A stretch of DNA of 64,000 nucleotides from Methanobrevibacter wolinii SH (GCF_000621965.1 NZ_JHWX01000013.1:29520-93519), one strand, 5' to 3'; shown: positions 39,663 through 48,953, numbered from the stretch's first letter. The notes: generated from the sequence alone by a model not told the origin. Program-made: numbers and translations.

Positions 39663-41234
39663 ATTAAAAATATTCAAAAATATGTACTTTTTATAAGTAT
39701 AATATTTTTAATATCACTTGTTTCAATTTCATGTGTTTCTGCTATAACTATATCTTCTTTTGGAGATTTTAAGGATTCTTCAAAAATGTTAAATTCAAAT
39801 AATACTGTAAATGATTCATTAGTTATGTTCTCAAGTAATGAGAATATTAGTGATGTAATGGAAAATACTATTAACCATAATTTAAGTGGTGAAAAAGGTT
39901 TATTCTTATTACGTACATATATGAATTTAAAATTTCATTATGATTCTAATGGTTCAAGTAGTATTGATGATTTAAATAAAACAGGTAAAGGTAATTCAAT
40001 AGCATTAGCTCAATTTGCTCAAGATAAACTTTTACAAAATGGTTATGAAGTAAGAATCGTTTCAGGTGAAACTAGTGATTCATTAGATCATCAATGGGTT
40101 CAAGTTAAAAATAATGGTCATTGGGAAAACTTTGAATCTACTGCAATCACTCGTGAATGTGGAAGTAAAAACTATACACAATTATTATGTACAAATAAGA
40201 CAGTTATAAGTATTAATGGTACTGATGTAATGCCTCAAACTCTTGAAAATTACTTTAAATCTAATAAGATAGAGAATTACACATTACCTGATGATACTGG
40301 TATTAATATGACTAATGTAAATGTAAGTAATGTAACTATTCAAAATGTAACTATGTCAAATGGTTCAAATATTACTTATATTATCTTAGATAATTCCAGT
40401 ATGAATAGTAGTAACTTCACACCATCTGTAACTAATCAAAGTAATTATACAAATAATGATACTATTACAGTTACTATGTATCCATCTTGTGCAAACAATT
40501 GTGGTGATTATAAACCATATACAAGAACATATTTAAATTACTGTCCATTCTGTCATAAATGGGGTACCTTATCAGATACTCCTAAAGATCCGAATAGGGA
40601 TGGAAGTGGAAGTTCTAATGGGGGAGCTGGAGTACCAGAAGGAGAAATCACATGTGACCCTGCTAAAGGAGGTTGTGATGCTGATTTCTGTGGTGTTTGT
40701 GGTGCTGATAAGATGAATCCTAGTAGAGCTTATTTAGTTATGGTTAATGGTACTGGTAATACCACAGTAAATGGAAAAACAGTTAATGTTAATGTACCTA
40801 ATGGAAATGTTAATGTTACTGTAAGTTCTGATATTAAAGAAGCTTCTAATCAAATTTGTGCTAATTGTACTAGCTCAGATCAAAAATTAAGGGCTATCCA
40901 TCATTGGGTAAATCATAATATTCAATATGAATATTATGGTGGTACTAAAAAAGGTGCACAAGGTACCTTTAAGGCAAAAGCTGGAAATTGTTGTGATCAA
41001 GCACAACTTGTAATGGCTATGGCTAATGCACAAAATATTACTGGAAGATATGTATATTGTGATAGTGTTTCATTCTTAGATGGAACTTCTGCTCACGTAT
41101 GGAGTCAATATAATATTAATGGCCGTTGGATAGATATAGATACAGTTAGTACTGGTAGTGATAAAGGATTTGGTTCCTGTGCTGGTCATCCGAATGATGC
41201 TATAACTATTCTTGGTCCTAAATTGACCTTTTAA
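39663..41234 (+). CDS. Secreted transglutaminase-like protein, apparent ATT start
   Basis: 523 residues if begun at ATT 39663. An export signal (KNIQKYVLFISIIFLISLVSISCVSA read in frame) comes first. A degenerate transglutaminase-like domain (about 45-160) has Ser at the nucleophile position (GKGNSIALA) and DHQW. Two Cys-rich zinc-knuckle-like parts follow (CANNC, CPFCHKWG; CDPAKGGCDADFCGVCG). The complete C-terminal transglutaminase core has Cys in GNCCDQA (about 441), His in SAHVWS and Asp in WIDIDT. Related folds cleave pseudomurein peptides. No ATG, GTG or TTG exists in frame upstream of 39786, which would lose the signal peptide. Confidence 0.75.
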   Translation: MKNIQKYVLFISIIFLISLVSISCVSAITISSFGDFKDSSKMLNSNNTVNDSLVMFSSNENISDVMENTINHNLSGEKGLFLLRTYMNLKFHYDSNGSSSIDDLNKTGKGNSIALAQFAQDKLLQNGYEVRIVSGETSDSLDHQWVQVKNNGHWENFESTAITRECGSKNYTQLLCTNKTVISINGTDVMPQTLENYFKSNKIENYTLPDDTGINMTNVNVSNVTIQNVTMSNGSNITYIILDNSSMNSSNFTPSVTNQSNYTNNDTITVTMYPSCANNCGDYKPYTRTYLNYCPFCHKWGTLSDTPKDPNRDGSGSSNGGAGVPEGEITCDPAKGGCDADFCGVCGADKMNPSRAYLVMVNGTGNTTVNGKTVNVNVPNGNVNVTVSSDIKEASNQICANCTSSDQKLRAIHHWVNHNIQYEYYGGTKKGAQGTFKAKAGNCCDQAQLVMAMANAQNITGRYVYCDSVSFLDGTSAHVWSQYNINGRWIDIDTVSTGSDKGFGSCAGHPNDAITILGPKLTF

Positions 41235-41585
41235 ATACAAAACTTAACCCATTCATTTTTTCTTTTTTTATTTTATTTTTAGTTTTTTTTTTTTTGATTG
41301 TTTTTTTAATTAGTTGAATGATTGTTTTGTTTTTAATTATTTTTAGATGTTTATTTTGTTTTTTCTAATTTTTAAGTATTTTTTTTTTTAAAAATTTAAG
41401 TCTATAATTATTATTTTTAAATTAATAAGATTTTATATTATAACATCTTTTTTAATTGTCTTTTTTAAATTCATAAATCTTAGTTTTATATAATTTTTAT
41501 AATTAAAAATATATATTATAAATTAAAAAGATTTCATTAAGTTTGAATATTTTTAATTAAATTTAAATTTCAAAAGAGGATTACT
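41235..41585 (+). other. T-rich intergenic region
   Basis: Long T runs directly after the stop codon probably terminate the upstream gene. No gene or clear periodic repeat is seen; AAAGAGGA precedes the next start. Confidence 0.4.
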
Positions 41586-42959
41586 ATGACTAATAAAATC
41601 ATATGTTTAGTTGATGGAGAACATTATCTTCCTGTTACAAAGTCTGCAATATCTGTGATTAATGACTTAGAACATAATGAAGTTGTATCTATGGTATTTA
41701 TTGGTGGAACTGAAAAATTAAAAACTGATAATCCAGAGGCATATTCTGAGTTAATGGGATTTCCAGTTTATTTTGGAGATAATAAAAATGAAATTCCTTA
41801 TGATTTAATTGAAGAAATGATTGATAAATATAAACCAGATATTATTATGGATTTGTCTGATGAACCAGTTCTTGATTATTCTAAACGTTTTAAAATAGCT
41901 TGTCGTGTAATTGCAAAAGGAGTAGTATATGAAGGTACTGATTTTAAATTTGAACCTCCAACTCAAGCAGATATTCCAGAAAAACCTTCAATTAAAATTA
42001 TTGGAACAGGTAAAAGAATAGGAAAAACTGCAGTTAGTACTTATACTTCTCGTTTAATTGATAAAAACAATTATAATCCTTGTGTTGTAGCAATGGGTAG
42101 GGGAGGACCAGAAGTTCCTGAAATTGTTCATGGTGATAAAATTGAAATAACTCCTGAATTTTTAGTAGAGCAAGCAGATAAAGGTGTTCATGCAGCAAGT
42201 GACCATTGGGAAGATGCTTTAATGAGTAGAATTCTTACTATTGGTTGTAGACGTTGTGGTGGAGGAATGTCTGGTGAAGTATTTTTTACTAATATGAAAG
42301 AAGGAGCAAAGATTGCTAATAAACAAGATTCTGATTTTATAATATTTGAAGGTAGTGGTGCAGCAATTCCACCAATTAAAACAGATAAAACAATAGTTCT
42401 TGTTGGTACAAATCAAGATATTTTAAATATTACCAACTTCTTTGGACCATATAGGATTGGACTTGGTGATTTGATTATTTTAACAATGTGTGAAGAACCA
42501 ATGACTTCAAAAGAAAAAGTTAATAAAATTATTAATTTTATTCATAGTATTAATCCTAATGTAAAAGTTATTCCTACTGTATTTAGACCTAAACCATTAA
42601 AATCAATTAAAAATAAAAAAGTTTTATTTGTAACTACAGCACCTAGTTCTGTTAAAGATAAATTAGTTAAATATCTTGAAGAAACTTATGATTGTAAAAT
42701 AATTGGAACAACATCACATCTTTCTAATAGACCTTTGTTAAAAGAAGATATTACAAAATATATTGATAAAGTTGATTGTATGTTAACTGAACTTAAAGCT
42801 GCTGCAGTTGATGTTGCAAGTAAAGAAGCACTTAATTATGGATTAGAAGTTGTTTATTGTGATAATATTCCTATTGAATTAGAAGGAGATTATTCAAGTA
42901 TTGATGATTCTATTTTAGGATTAGTGGATAATGCGATTTATGATTTTAATAAGAAATAG
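41586..42959 (+). CDS. cpgS: Cyclic 2,3-diphosphoglycerate synthetase
   Basis: 457 residues. It makes cyclic 2,3-diphosphoglycerate, the osmolyte/phosphate store of Methanobacteriales, from 2,3-diphosphoglycerate with ATP. Seen are [19 protein letters not shown], a P-loop [12 protein letters not shown] near 138, [13 protein letters not shown] and [13 protein letters not shown]. Length fits the Methanothermus enzyme. Ribosome binding site AAAGAGGATTACT. It is followed after 18 bp by a small conserved gene, so likely one operon. The enzyme is itself a marker of the order. Confidence 0.92.
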   Translation: MTNKIICLVDGEHYLPVTKSAISVINDLEHNEVVSMVFIGGTEKLKTDNPEAYSELMGFPVYFGDNKNEIPYDLIEEMIDKYKPDIIMDLSDEPVLDYSKRFKIACRVIAKGVVYEGTDFKFEPPTQADIPEKPSIKIIGTGKRIGKTAVSTYTSRLIDKNNYNPCVVAMGRGGPEVPEIVHGDKIEITPEFLVEQADKGVHAASDHWEDALMSRILTIGCRRCGGGMSGEVFFTNMKEGAKIANKQDSDFIIFEGSGAAIPPIKTDKTIVLVGTNQDILNITNFFGPYRIGLGDLIILTMCEEPMTSKEKVNKIINFIHSINPNVKVIPTVFRPKPLKSIKNKKVLFVTTAPSSVKDKLVKYLEETYDCKIIGTTSHLSNRPLLKEDITKYIDKVDCMLTELKAAAVDVASKEALNYGLEVVYCDNIPIELEGDYSSIDDSILGLVDNAIYDFNKK

Positions 42960-42977
42960 CATAATGAGGTTAAGATT

Positions 42978-43316
42978 ATGGAAACTATCAGTGAAGTGCT
43001 TAAAAGATTCAATCTTTCATTAGATTTAACTCCTGAATTATTATCCCTTGAAGTTGAAGGGGGTTATAATAAATATGAAATTGAGGAATATAGTGATGAA
43101 GAAGATGAAGATTTTAATGAGGTTATTAAGTATATTTTCACTTTTGATTATCAAAGAAGAAAATTAGAACATAGTGGAAAGTATTTTGAATATATTGCTT
43201 TACTTGTAATTTTTGTTTCTGATGAGGACTGTTCTGTTGGAGATCTTATTCAACTTGCACCAGGTCTACCGGGTGTGGGTATATATAATAGTAATGGAGA
43301 TTGTGCTATAACTTAA
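42978..43316 (+). CDS. Small acidic protein downstream of cpgS
   Basis: 112 residues, not recognised as a named family. Acidic centre (EEYSDEEDEDFNEV) and a C-terminal half with hydrophobic strands ending in GDLIQLAPGLPGVGIYN. The 18-bp gap after cpgS and the GAGGTTAAG ribosome binding site support co-expression. No membrane or export signal. A link with cDPG metabolism is only positional. Confidence 0.7.
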   Translation: METISEVLKRFNLSLDLTPELLSLEVEGGYNKYEIEEYSDEEDEDFNEVIKYIFTFDYQRRKLEHSGKYFEYIALLVIFVSDEDCSVGDLIQLAPGLPGVGIYNSNGDCAIT

Positions 43317-43448
43317 CTTTAAATTTTTTTATGTTGTTTTTTTTATATTGCTTCTTTTTTGATATATTAATTTTAATAAGAGGAATTTTTATTTATTCTT
43401 AAATATCTTATTAATAAAATATATGGTTTTTTTAGACAAAATATATCT

Positions 43449-44267
43449 TTATTCTTTGTATGTTTTTAATAAAATATCAAATAATTCCTCAATAATTTCA
43501 TCTAATTCTAAATCTAAATAATTTAATCCTTTTTCTGTAATACCATTTGGTGTACATACTGTATTTATTAATTTATCACAGTTATCATCAGAACTTGCTC
43601 TATTTTTTAATAAAACTTCACTTGATCCAATTAATGTTTTAAGAATTAAATATTTACATTCATCATAATCAAGATTTGTGTGTTTAAATCCAAATTCACT
43701 TAATTTTTTAACAAGAATTCCAATGTATGCTGGTGCACAACTAGTTAATATTGTAGCTATTTCTATATCTTCTTCATCAGGAAGTATTTTAACATAAGAA
43801 AATTCATTAAACAATGTTTCTAGTTTAGATGAATCTATAAAATTTACATTATCATTATGTACAATTAAACTTATCCCATTTTGAGGATTATCACTTTCTA
43901 TAAATTCTGAAGCAATACTTGGAATAACTAAACTTATTGGACCATTGTAAATATTTTCAATCTCTTCAAAACTTATTCCTGCACAAGTATGAATAATATG
44001 TGTATTATTTAAATTAGGTTTAATTTCAGATATTACATTTAGTAAATCATCACTTTCAACAGATATAATTATTTTATCTGCTTCTGTAGAAAGCTTTTTA
44101 TTATCATCAGTTATTTTTACATTTGGATAGTATTCTTTTAAAGAATTTAATTTTTCTATGTTTCTATTTGAGATAATAAGTTCATCTTCATTTATTAAGT
44201 TTAATTTAAGTAGATTTTCACAAATCATATGTCCAATGTTTCCATATCCAATTATTCCAATAGTCAT
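43449..44267 (-). CDS. ProC-like NAD(P)-binding dehydrogenase
   Basis: 272 residues. The N-terminal dinucleotide-binding motif is IGIIGYGNIGHMICENLL, followed by IIISVES in the middle and the C-terminal TPNGITEKGLNYL, as in pyrroline-5-carboxylate reductases. A true proline-synthesis role is likely but not certain, because related F420-dependent oxidoreductases share the fold. AAAAGTGATAAA precedes the ATG. Two exact 52-bp repeat copies lie immediately upstream and may have displaced or duplicated control sequence. Confidence 0.72.
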   Translation of the reverse strand: MTIGIIGYGNIGHMICENLLKLNLINEDELIISNRNIEKLNSLKEYYPNVKITDDNKKLSTEADKIIISVESDDLLNVISEIKPNLNNTHIIHTCAGISFEEIENIYNGPISLVIPSIASEFIESDNPQNGISLIVHNDNVNFIDSSKLETLFNEFSYVKILPDEEDIEIATILTSCAPAYIGILVKKLSEFGFKHTNLDYDECKYLILKTLIGSSEVLLKNRASSDDNCDKLINTVCTPNGITEKGLNYLDLELDEIIEELFDILLKTYKE

Positions 44268-44274
44268 TTTATCA

Positions 44275-44430
44275 CTTTTAAATTCCTTTTGTATTAACGG
44301 TTAGGTTAAATTCAATATTTTTAATTCTTTTAAATTCCTTTTGTATTAACGGTTAGGTTAAATTCAATATTTTTAATTCTTTTAAATTCCTTTTGTATTA
44401 ACGGTTAGGTTAAATTCAATATTTTTAATT
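44275..44430. repeat. Three exact 52-bp tandem copies spanning a gene's 3' end
   Basis: Units 44275-44326, 44327-44378 and 44379-44430, apparently identical. The third contains the last codons and stop of the minus-strand hydrolase-like gene (ending at 44382); the others fill the gap to the ProC-like gene. Confidence 0.9.
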
Positions 44431-45221
44431 TTATATGTATCATTTATAATAAGTTCATTTAAAAAATCACATATAAGTGAATTTATAACATTAGGATTTT
44501 TTATATTTTCTAATTCAATACCATCTTTTATTTTAATAATTTCAGAACCTTTATACAATTCATGAATGCAATAAGCAGATTTTTGAACAGTTTTTGATTC
44601 TTTATCTCCATAAATAATCATTAAATCTGATGCTTTTTTATAATCTTTTGCTTTATCAAGTGTATAATTTAAGTTATTATATGCTAAATTTTTAAGTTCT
44701 TCTTGATTAAATTTAGAATATGAATCATTTATTAATGAATAATACTTAGATTTTAATCCATAATGTCTAAGATATGCTTTTATAAGAAAAGTTTCATCTT
44801 TTTTATCAAGAATTAATCTTTTTGTTTTATCTAAAAAATTAACAATTGAATTTTTACGTTCTTTAACTTCTTCTTTATCTTGATAGTATACTCCAGATAT
44901 TATTACTTTTCCAATTAAGTCAGGATATCTTGCAAGTATTCTAAGAGCTATTTGCCCTCCAAGATCAATTCCTACTAAATGAACTTCACCTTTTTTGTTT
45001 TTTTCTTTAATAATATCTAAAAGATAATCTATACATTTATCAAAACTAAACTCTTCAAAATCGCTTTTACCATGTCCAAGTAAGTCAATAAAAAGATTAT
45101 TATAGTTATTAAAAGTGTTTTCTTGTTTTATAAAAATCCAATTTCCTAAGAATTTAGGATGTAAAAATAGGATACTATCCTTTTTATTAGGATTTTCTTC
45201 AATATAATATAGTTTTTTCAT
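44382..45221 (-). CDS. Alpha/beta-hydrolase-fold protein lacking the usual catalytic residues
   Basis: 279 residues. The fold is clear (ILFLHPKFLGNW, FIDLLGHGKSD, HLVGIDLGGQIALRIL). The nucleophile elbow is GIDLGG, with Asp86 where Ser is usual, and the C-terminal GH-x4-E-x-P region reads GIELENIKNP, so the catalytic His seems absent. It may be an Asp-nucleophile enzyme with a displaced His or a non-enzymatic binding protein. It lies 9 bp after the UPF0280 gene and is probably co-transcribed with it. Confidence 0.78.
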   Translation of the reverse strand: MKKLYYIEENPNKKDSILFLHPKFLGNWIFIKQENTFNNYNNLFIDLLGHGKSDFEEFSFDKCIDYLLDIIKEKNKKGEVHLVGIDLGGQIALRILARYPDLIGKVIISGVYYQDKEEVKERKNSIVNFLDKTKRLILDKKDETFLIKAYLRHYGLKSKYYSLINDSYSKFNQEELKNLAYNNLNYTLDKAKDYKKASDLMIIYGDKESKTVQKSAYCIHELYKGSEIIKIKDGIELENIKNPNVINSLICDFLNELIINDTYKIKNIEFNLTVNTKGI

Positions 45222-45230
45222 TTTATCCTC

Positions 45231-45947
45231 TTAATAATCAATATCAAATGGTTCTGTACTTACAATTTTAGGTAATTTTCCAATGGTTCCTACTAAATCT
45301 CCAACAGTAATAAGTGCTCCTTGATAAAATTCACTATATTTTTCTGCACTTTCAAGACCATTATTCATTGCATCTTCAACAGTTTCTCCTTTAACTTCAT
45401 TTGCAATAGATGTTGCAAGTCCATCTGCAATACTTGCTTCTTCTGCAATAATTGTAACTGATTCAGAGTTTCCAAAACTTATGGAATGACCAATTTTTCC
45501 AGAGGAAGTACATATTCCAAGTGGTTTATTTCTTGGTTTTAATCTAAAGCCAATATCTTTAATTGTATGTGTATATATTCCACAAACCATTTTTTTATTA
45601 TTTATAATAGCAATATCTCCACCATTTTCAACAGAAGATAATTTACTTCCTTTTAATATTAAATGATTTAAGCATAATTCTGAGATTGTACCTGCAACAG
45701 CAGCCATTGGACCTACATTTGCTATTTTACTACTTTTATCCATTAATTGAATAATTTTATATTTTGTATTAAGATTTTTATCAAATGGTGTAAGTTTTGT
45801 TAAGAAATCTGGATTTTCATAAATATAATCTTTTAATTGCCTTCTAATTTTTAGTATAAAATCATTTAAGTTATGATTTTCTAAGTCTGTAATTAACCTT
45901 ATATGTGTTTCATCTATTTCTATTACTTCTTTATTCATTTTAATCAT
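45231..45947 (-). CDS. UPF0280 family protein (ApbE-like)
   Basis: 238 residues of the archaeal UPF0280 family, related in fold to ApbE flavin transferases. Conserved parts are VGPMAAVAGTISEL, VENGGDIAI, GICTSSGKIGHSISFG and ASIADGLATSIANEV. The function is undetermined; a cofactor transfer role is suggested by the ApbE relationship. It heads a two-gene unit with the hydrolase-like gene. Confidence 0.85.
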   Translation of the reverse strand: MIKMNKEVIEIDETHIRLITDLENHNLNDFILKIRRQLKDYIYENPDFLTKLTPFDKNLNTKYKIIQLMDKSSKIANVGPMAAVAGTISELCLNHLILKGSKLSSVENGGDIAIINNKKMVCGIYTHTIKDIGFRLKPRNKPLGICTSSGKIGHSISFGNSESVTIIAEEASIADGLATSIANEVKGETVEDAMNNGLESAEKYSEFYQGALITVGDLVGTIGKLPKIVSTEPFDIDY

Positions 45948-46341
45948 TTGAAATTTTTTGATTATTTTTTATTTTTTAAGTATTTAATAGATTGTTGAAA
46001 TCAATTTTTTATAAAAATTTAAACTTAGTTAATACTTGAAAATCAATTTTAAGAAGTTTATTTTAAAAAATTTTGAGGATTTCAACAAAACCTATTTAAT
46101 TCATATTTTTCTATTTTTAATAATCTTTTATAAACTTATTAATATTATATATTTTATTTTTTTTAATTGACTTTATATTTATCTTTAATAGTTTCTAATT
46201 TAGTTTTTTTTAATATTTGATTTTCTAATTTTTTTATATTAGAATATACAATTTCTAAAAAGATTTAAATATTTTAAATTTAAATTATTATTTAATTTAT
46301 TTCAATATAAATTATTTTTTTAAAATTAATATGGTGATATA
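45948..46341. other. Divergent spacer with dispersed element copy
   Basis: Contains the best copy of the dispersed element at 45994-46086. The rest is AT-rich and holds the promoters of the UPF0280 gene and comA; GGTGATATA precedes comA. Confidence 0.5.
45994..46086. repeat. Dispersed intergenic element, best-preserved copy
   Basis: 93 bp from GTTGAAATC to GATTTCAAC, perfect 9-bp terminal inverted repeats. The interior contains TTTTTTATAAAAATTTAAAC and AAAATCAATTTTAAGAAG, shared with the copies at 1622 and 16377. Confidence 0.75.
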
Positions 46342-47115
46342 ATGAATGCTTTTAATTTTCTCCTAAATGAAAGAGAATCAAAACCAAGAAATAAAGGAAT
46401 TACTATGGTTTTAGATAAAGGTTTAGGATATGATACTGCTAAATGTTTAATGGAAATTGCAGGAGACTATGTAGATTATCTTAAATTTGGTTGGGGTACT
46501 ACAGTAGTTCAAAGTGAAAAAATTGTAAAAGCAAAAGTTAAAATGTATAAAAAATATAATATTCAACCTTATACTGGTGGAACATTATTTGAACTTGCTT
46601 ATTTAGAAAATAAAATTCCTGAATTTTTTGAAGAAGCAAAAAGATTAGGTTTTGAAACTATTGAAATTTCTAATGGTTCTACTAATTTGCCATATGATGA
46701 AAAAATAGATTATATTAAACAAGCTAAAGATTATGGTTTCAATGTTTTATCTGAAGTAGGTAAGAAAAATCCTTCATTAGATAAAGAAATATCTTTAGAA
46801 GATAGGGTTAAATATATGAATGCAGAATTAGAAGCAGGATCTACTAAAGTTATTGTTGAAGCAAGAGAAGGTGGAAAAAACATTGGAATTTATGATGAAA
46901 ACAGTAATGTAAAAGAAGATGAAGTTGATTATATTTTAAATAATGTCTCTAATCCTGATGATATAATATGGGAAGCTCCTAAAAAAGATCAACAAGTTTA
47001 TTTCATTTTAAAATTAGGTTCTGATGCTAATTTAGGAAATATTTCTACTGATGAAATTATTTCTCTTGAAACTATTAGAAGAGGTCTTAGAGGAGATACT
47101 CTAGGTAAATTATAA
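46342..47115 (+). CDS. comA: Phosphosulfolactate synthase
   Basis: 257 residues. It adds sulfite to phosphoenolpyruvate to give phosphosulfolactate, the first step of coenzyme M synthesis. Family stretches seen are GITMVLDKGLGYDTAKCLME, VDYLKFGWGT, PYTGGTLFELA, FETIEISNGSTNLP and the C-terminal RRGLRGDTLG. GGTGATATA precedes the ATG. comDE lie 9 kb downstream on the other strand and a marker-16 protein directly follows, so this region is a CoM locus. Confidence 0.95.
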   Translation: MNAFNFLLNERESKPRNKGITMVLDKGLGYDTAKCLMEIAGDYVDYLKFGWGTTVVQSEKIVKAKVKMYKKYNIQPYTGGTLFELAYLENKIPEFFEEAKRLGFETIEISNGSTNLPYDEKIDYIKQAKDYGFNVLSEVGKKNPSLDKEISLEDRVKYMNAELEAGSTKVIVEAREGGKNIGIYDENSNVKEDEVDYILNNVSNPDDIIWEAPKKDQQVYFILKLGSDANLGNISTDEIISLETIRRGLRGDTLGKL

Positions 47116-47684
47116 GGTTTATTTCTTAAAATTTTTAAATTTAATATAATTTTTCTTTAATTTATATTTTTTTAATTCTTTAAATTTAATGTAAATTATC
47201 TATTTTTATTTTTTTAATTCATTATATTTTCTAATTTTTAGAATTAACTTTTTTTAAAATGATTTTAAATTATTAAATATTATCTAAATTTTTATAAAAA
47301 TAGAGTCATCAGACTATTTTTTACTTAATTTTTAATAAGTTAGTATGATGTTGCAGAATTTTTTCTTTATTAAATTCTTTTATTTTATTATTTTTTATCT
47401 ACTTTTTTATTTATTAATTTAATATTTCTATATTTATCTTTATTTTAATTATTATAGTATTTTTTATCATAATTTAATGATTTACTATTATTTTTATTAA
47501 AATTTTTATTTTAATTTTTTTAAGTTTAGTAATATTAATCTAACATTTTCTTGAATAAAGTAATATTAAGCTTACATTCACTTTAAAAAGCTTTATATAC
47601 TTTAATTTAGTATTTTTAACTATGTATTAAATTTTTAATTTTTAATTGTTATTTTTTAATTTTTTATAAAAGAGGTTGATTTGT
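47116..47684. promoter_or_regulatory. AT-rich region with two 20-bp direct repeats before a TATA box
   Basis: AGTAATATTAATCTAACATT at 47528-47547 and AGTAATATTAAGCTTACATT at 47559-47578 differ at two positions and are 31 bp apart, about three helical turns. A BRE/TATA-like AAAAGCTTTATATAC follows at 47586-47600, giving a leader of about 60 nt before the marker-16 start. Binding sites for a regulator of the downstream operon are inferred. Nothing else is seen in the region. Confidence 0.55.
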
Positions 47685-48953
47685 TTGCAAAGAACTATTG
47701 AAGATATTAATAAAAAAATTGAGAATGGTGAAGCTAATGTTATTTCTGCTATTGACTTTAAAGAGGCACTTAGAAATGATGAAGCTCCTTCATTTGAAGA
47801 AGTTGATGTTGTAACGTGTGGTACTTGTGGTGTAATGAGTGGTACTGCTGCAATTTTTAATATTATTGTATCTGAACCTGGTGTATTTAAAAAAGCTAAA
47901 AATATTTATTTAAATGGAATTCCTGCTTCTGTTGGACCATGTCCAAATGAATTATTAGGTTCTGTTGATTGTATATTAAATGGAACTAGTCATAGTAGGG
48001 ATAATCCAGAATATGGTGGAGGATTTTTATTAAAAGATCTCTTAAATGGTAAAGAAATTGATGTAGAAGTGGAAACTATTGAAGGTAAAATTATTAATAG
48101 CACCACTACTCTTGATGACATGGTTACTGCTCATATGATTGGTACACGTCAAGCATTTAATAATTATACTGCATTTGTCAATACTGGTGATTCACATGTT
48201 AAATCTATTTTTGATGCTAAACCATTTGAACCAGGACTTAATTTAATTACATTCTCTGGTTGTGGTGATATAAATCCACTTCAAAATGATATGGATAGGA
48301 ATGTTATTAAAGAAGGGGCTAAAATTCTTTTAAATGGTGCTCATGGTTTAGTTTTAGGTTTAGGTACAAGAGCTTCTGATGCAAAACCTAATTTAATGTT
48401 ATCTGCAGATATTAAAGAGATGGATTCACGTTATTTAGGTGGATATAGAACTGGTATGGGTCCTGAGGTATATGACAGTGTAGCTATTCCAATTCCAATT
48501 TTAAATGAAGATATATATAATAATCTTTTATTCTTAAATGAAGATATTCCATTAACAGTTGCAGATATTAGAGGAAGACATTTACCAGTTTCTAAAACCA
48601 ATTATGGTGAAATGTGGAATGGTGCAGAAAAACGTCCTAATGTAGATGAATCTAAATGTATTGCATGTGATGAATGTTTAGTTGAGAAATACTGTCCTAC
48701 TAATGCTGTAAAACATTATATTAGTGATAATAAAATACATCTTGATTTAAATAATGATTGTTTCGGTTGTGGAAGTTGTGCTAAATATTGTATTGGTAAT
48801 GCATTTACAATTAATACTGGTTCAACAACTATTAATGTTAACAATAAAGATTATGATGTTGATATTGTTAGTCGTCAATCTGATAGATTACGCGCAAAAG
48901 AGATTATTAATCAATTAAATGATATGATTTTTAATAAGGAGTTTAAATTATAA
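47685..48953 (+). CDS. Methanogenesis marker 16 / DUF39 protein, ComF-type
   Basis: About 422 residues. A DUF39 (homocysteine-biosynthesis-type) domain has CGTCGVMSGTAAIF and GIPASVGPCPNE, then a C-terminal two-cluster ferredoxin (CIACDECLVEKYC and CFGCGSCAKYC). DUF39 enzymes install sulfur reductively on aldehydes: homocysteine from aspartate semialdehyde, and, as I recall for the M. jannaschii marker-16 protein, coenzyme M from sulfoacetaldehyde. The nearby comA and comDE favour the CoM reaction. Start set at TTG 47685 because GAGGT lies 8 bases upstream; TTG 47676 overlaps that site. Confidence 0.85.
   Translation: MQRTIEDINKKIENGEANVISAIDFKEALRNDEAPSFEEVDVVTCGTCGVMSGTAAIFNIIVSEPGVFKKAKNIYLNGIPASVGPCPNELLGSVDCILNGTSHSRDNPEYGGGFLLKDLLNGKEIDVEVETIEGKIINSTTTLDDMVTAHMIGTRQAFNNYTAFVNTGDSHVKSIFDAKPFEPGLNLITFSGCGDINPLQNDMDRNVIKEGAKILLNGAHGLVLGLGTRASDAKPNLMLSADIKEMDSRYLGGYRTGMGPEVYDSVAIPIPILNEDIYNNLLFLNEDIPLTVADIRGRHLPVSKTNYGEMWNGAEKRPNVDESKCIACDECLVEKYCPTNAVKHYISDNKIHLDLNNDCFGCGSCAKYCIGNAFTINTGSTTINVNNKDYDVDIVSRQSDRLRAKEIINQLNDMIFNKEFKL

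Noticed and set aside
44275..44430. CRISPR-like array
   Set aside because: The three 52-bp copies are contiguous without unique spacers and no cas gene is present, so it is a simple tandem duplication.
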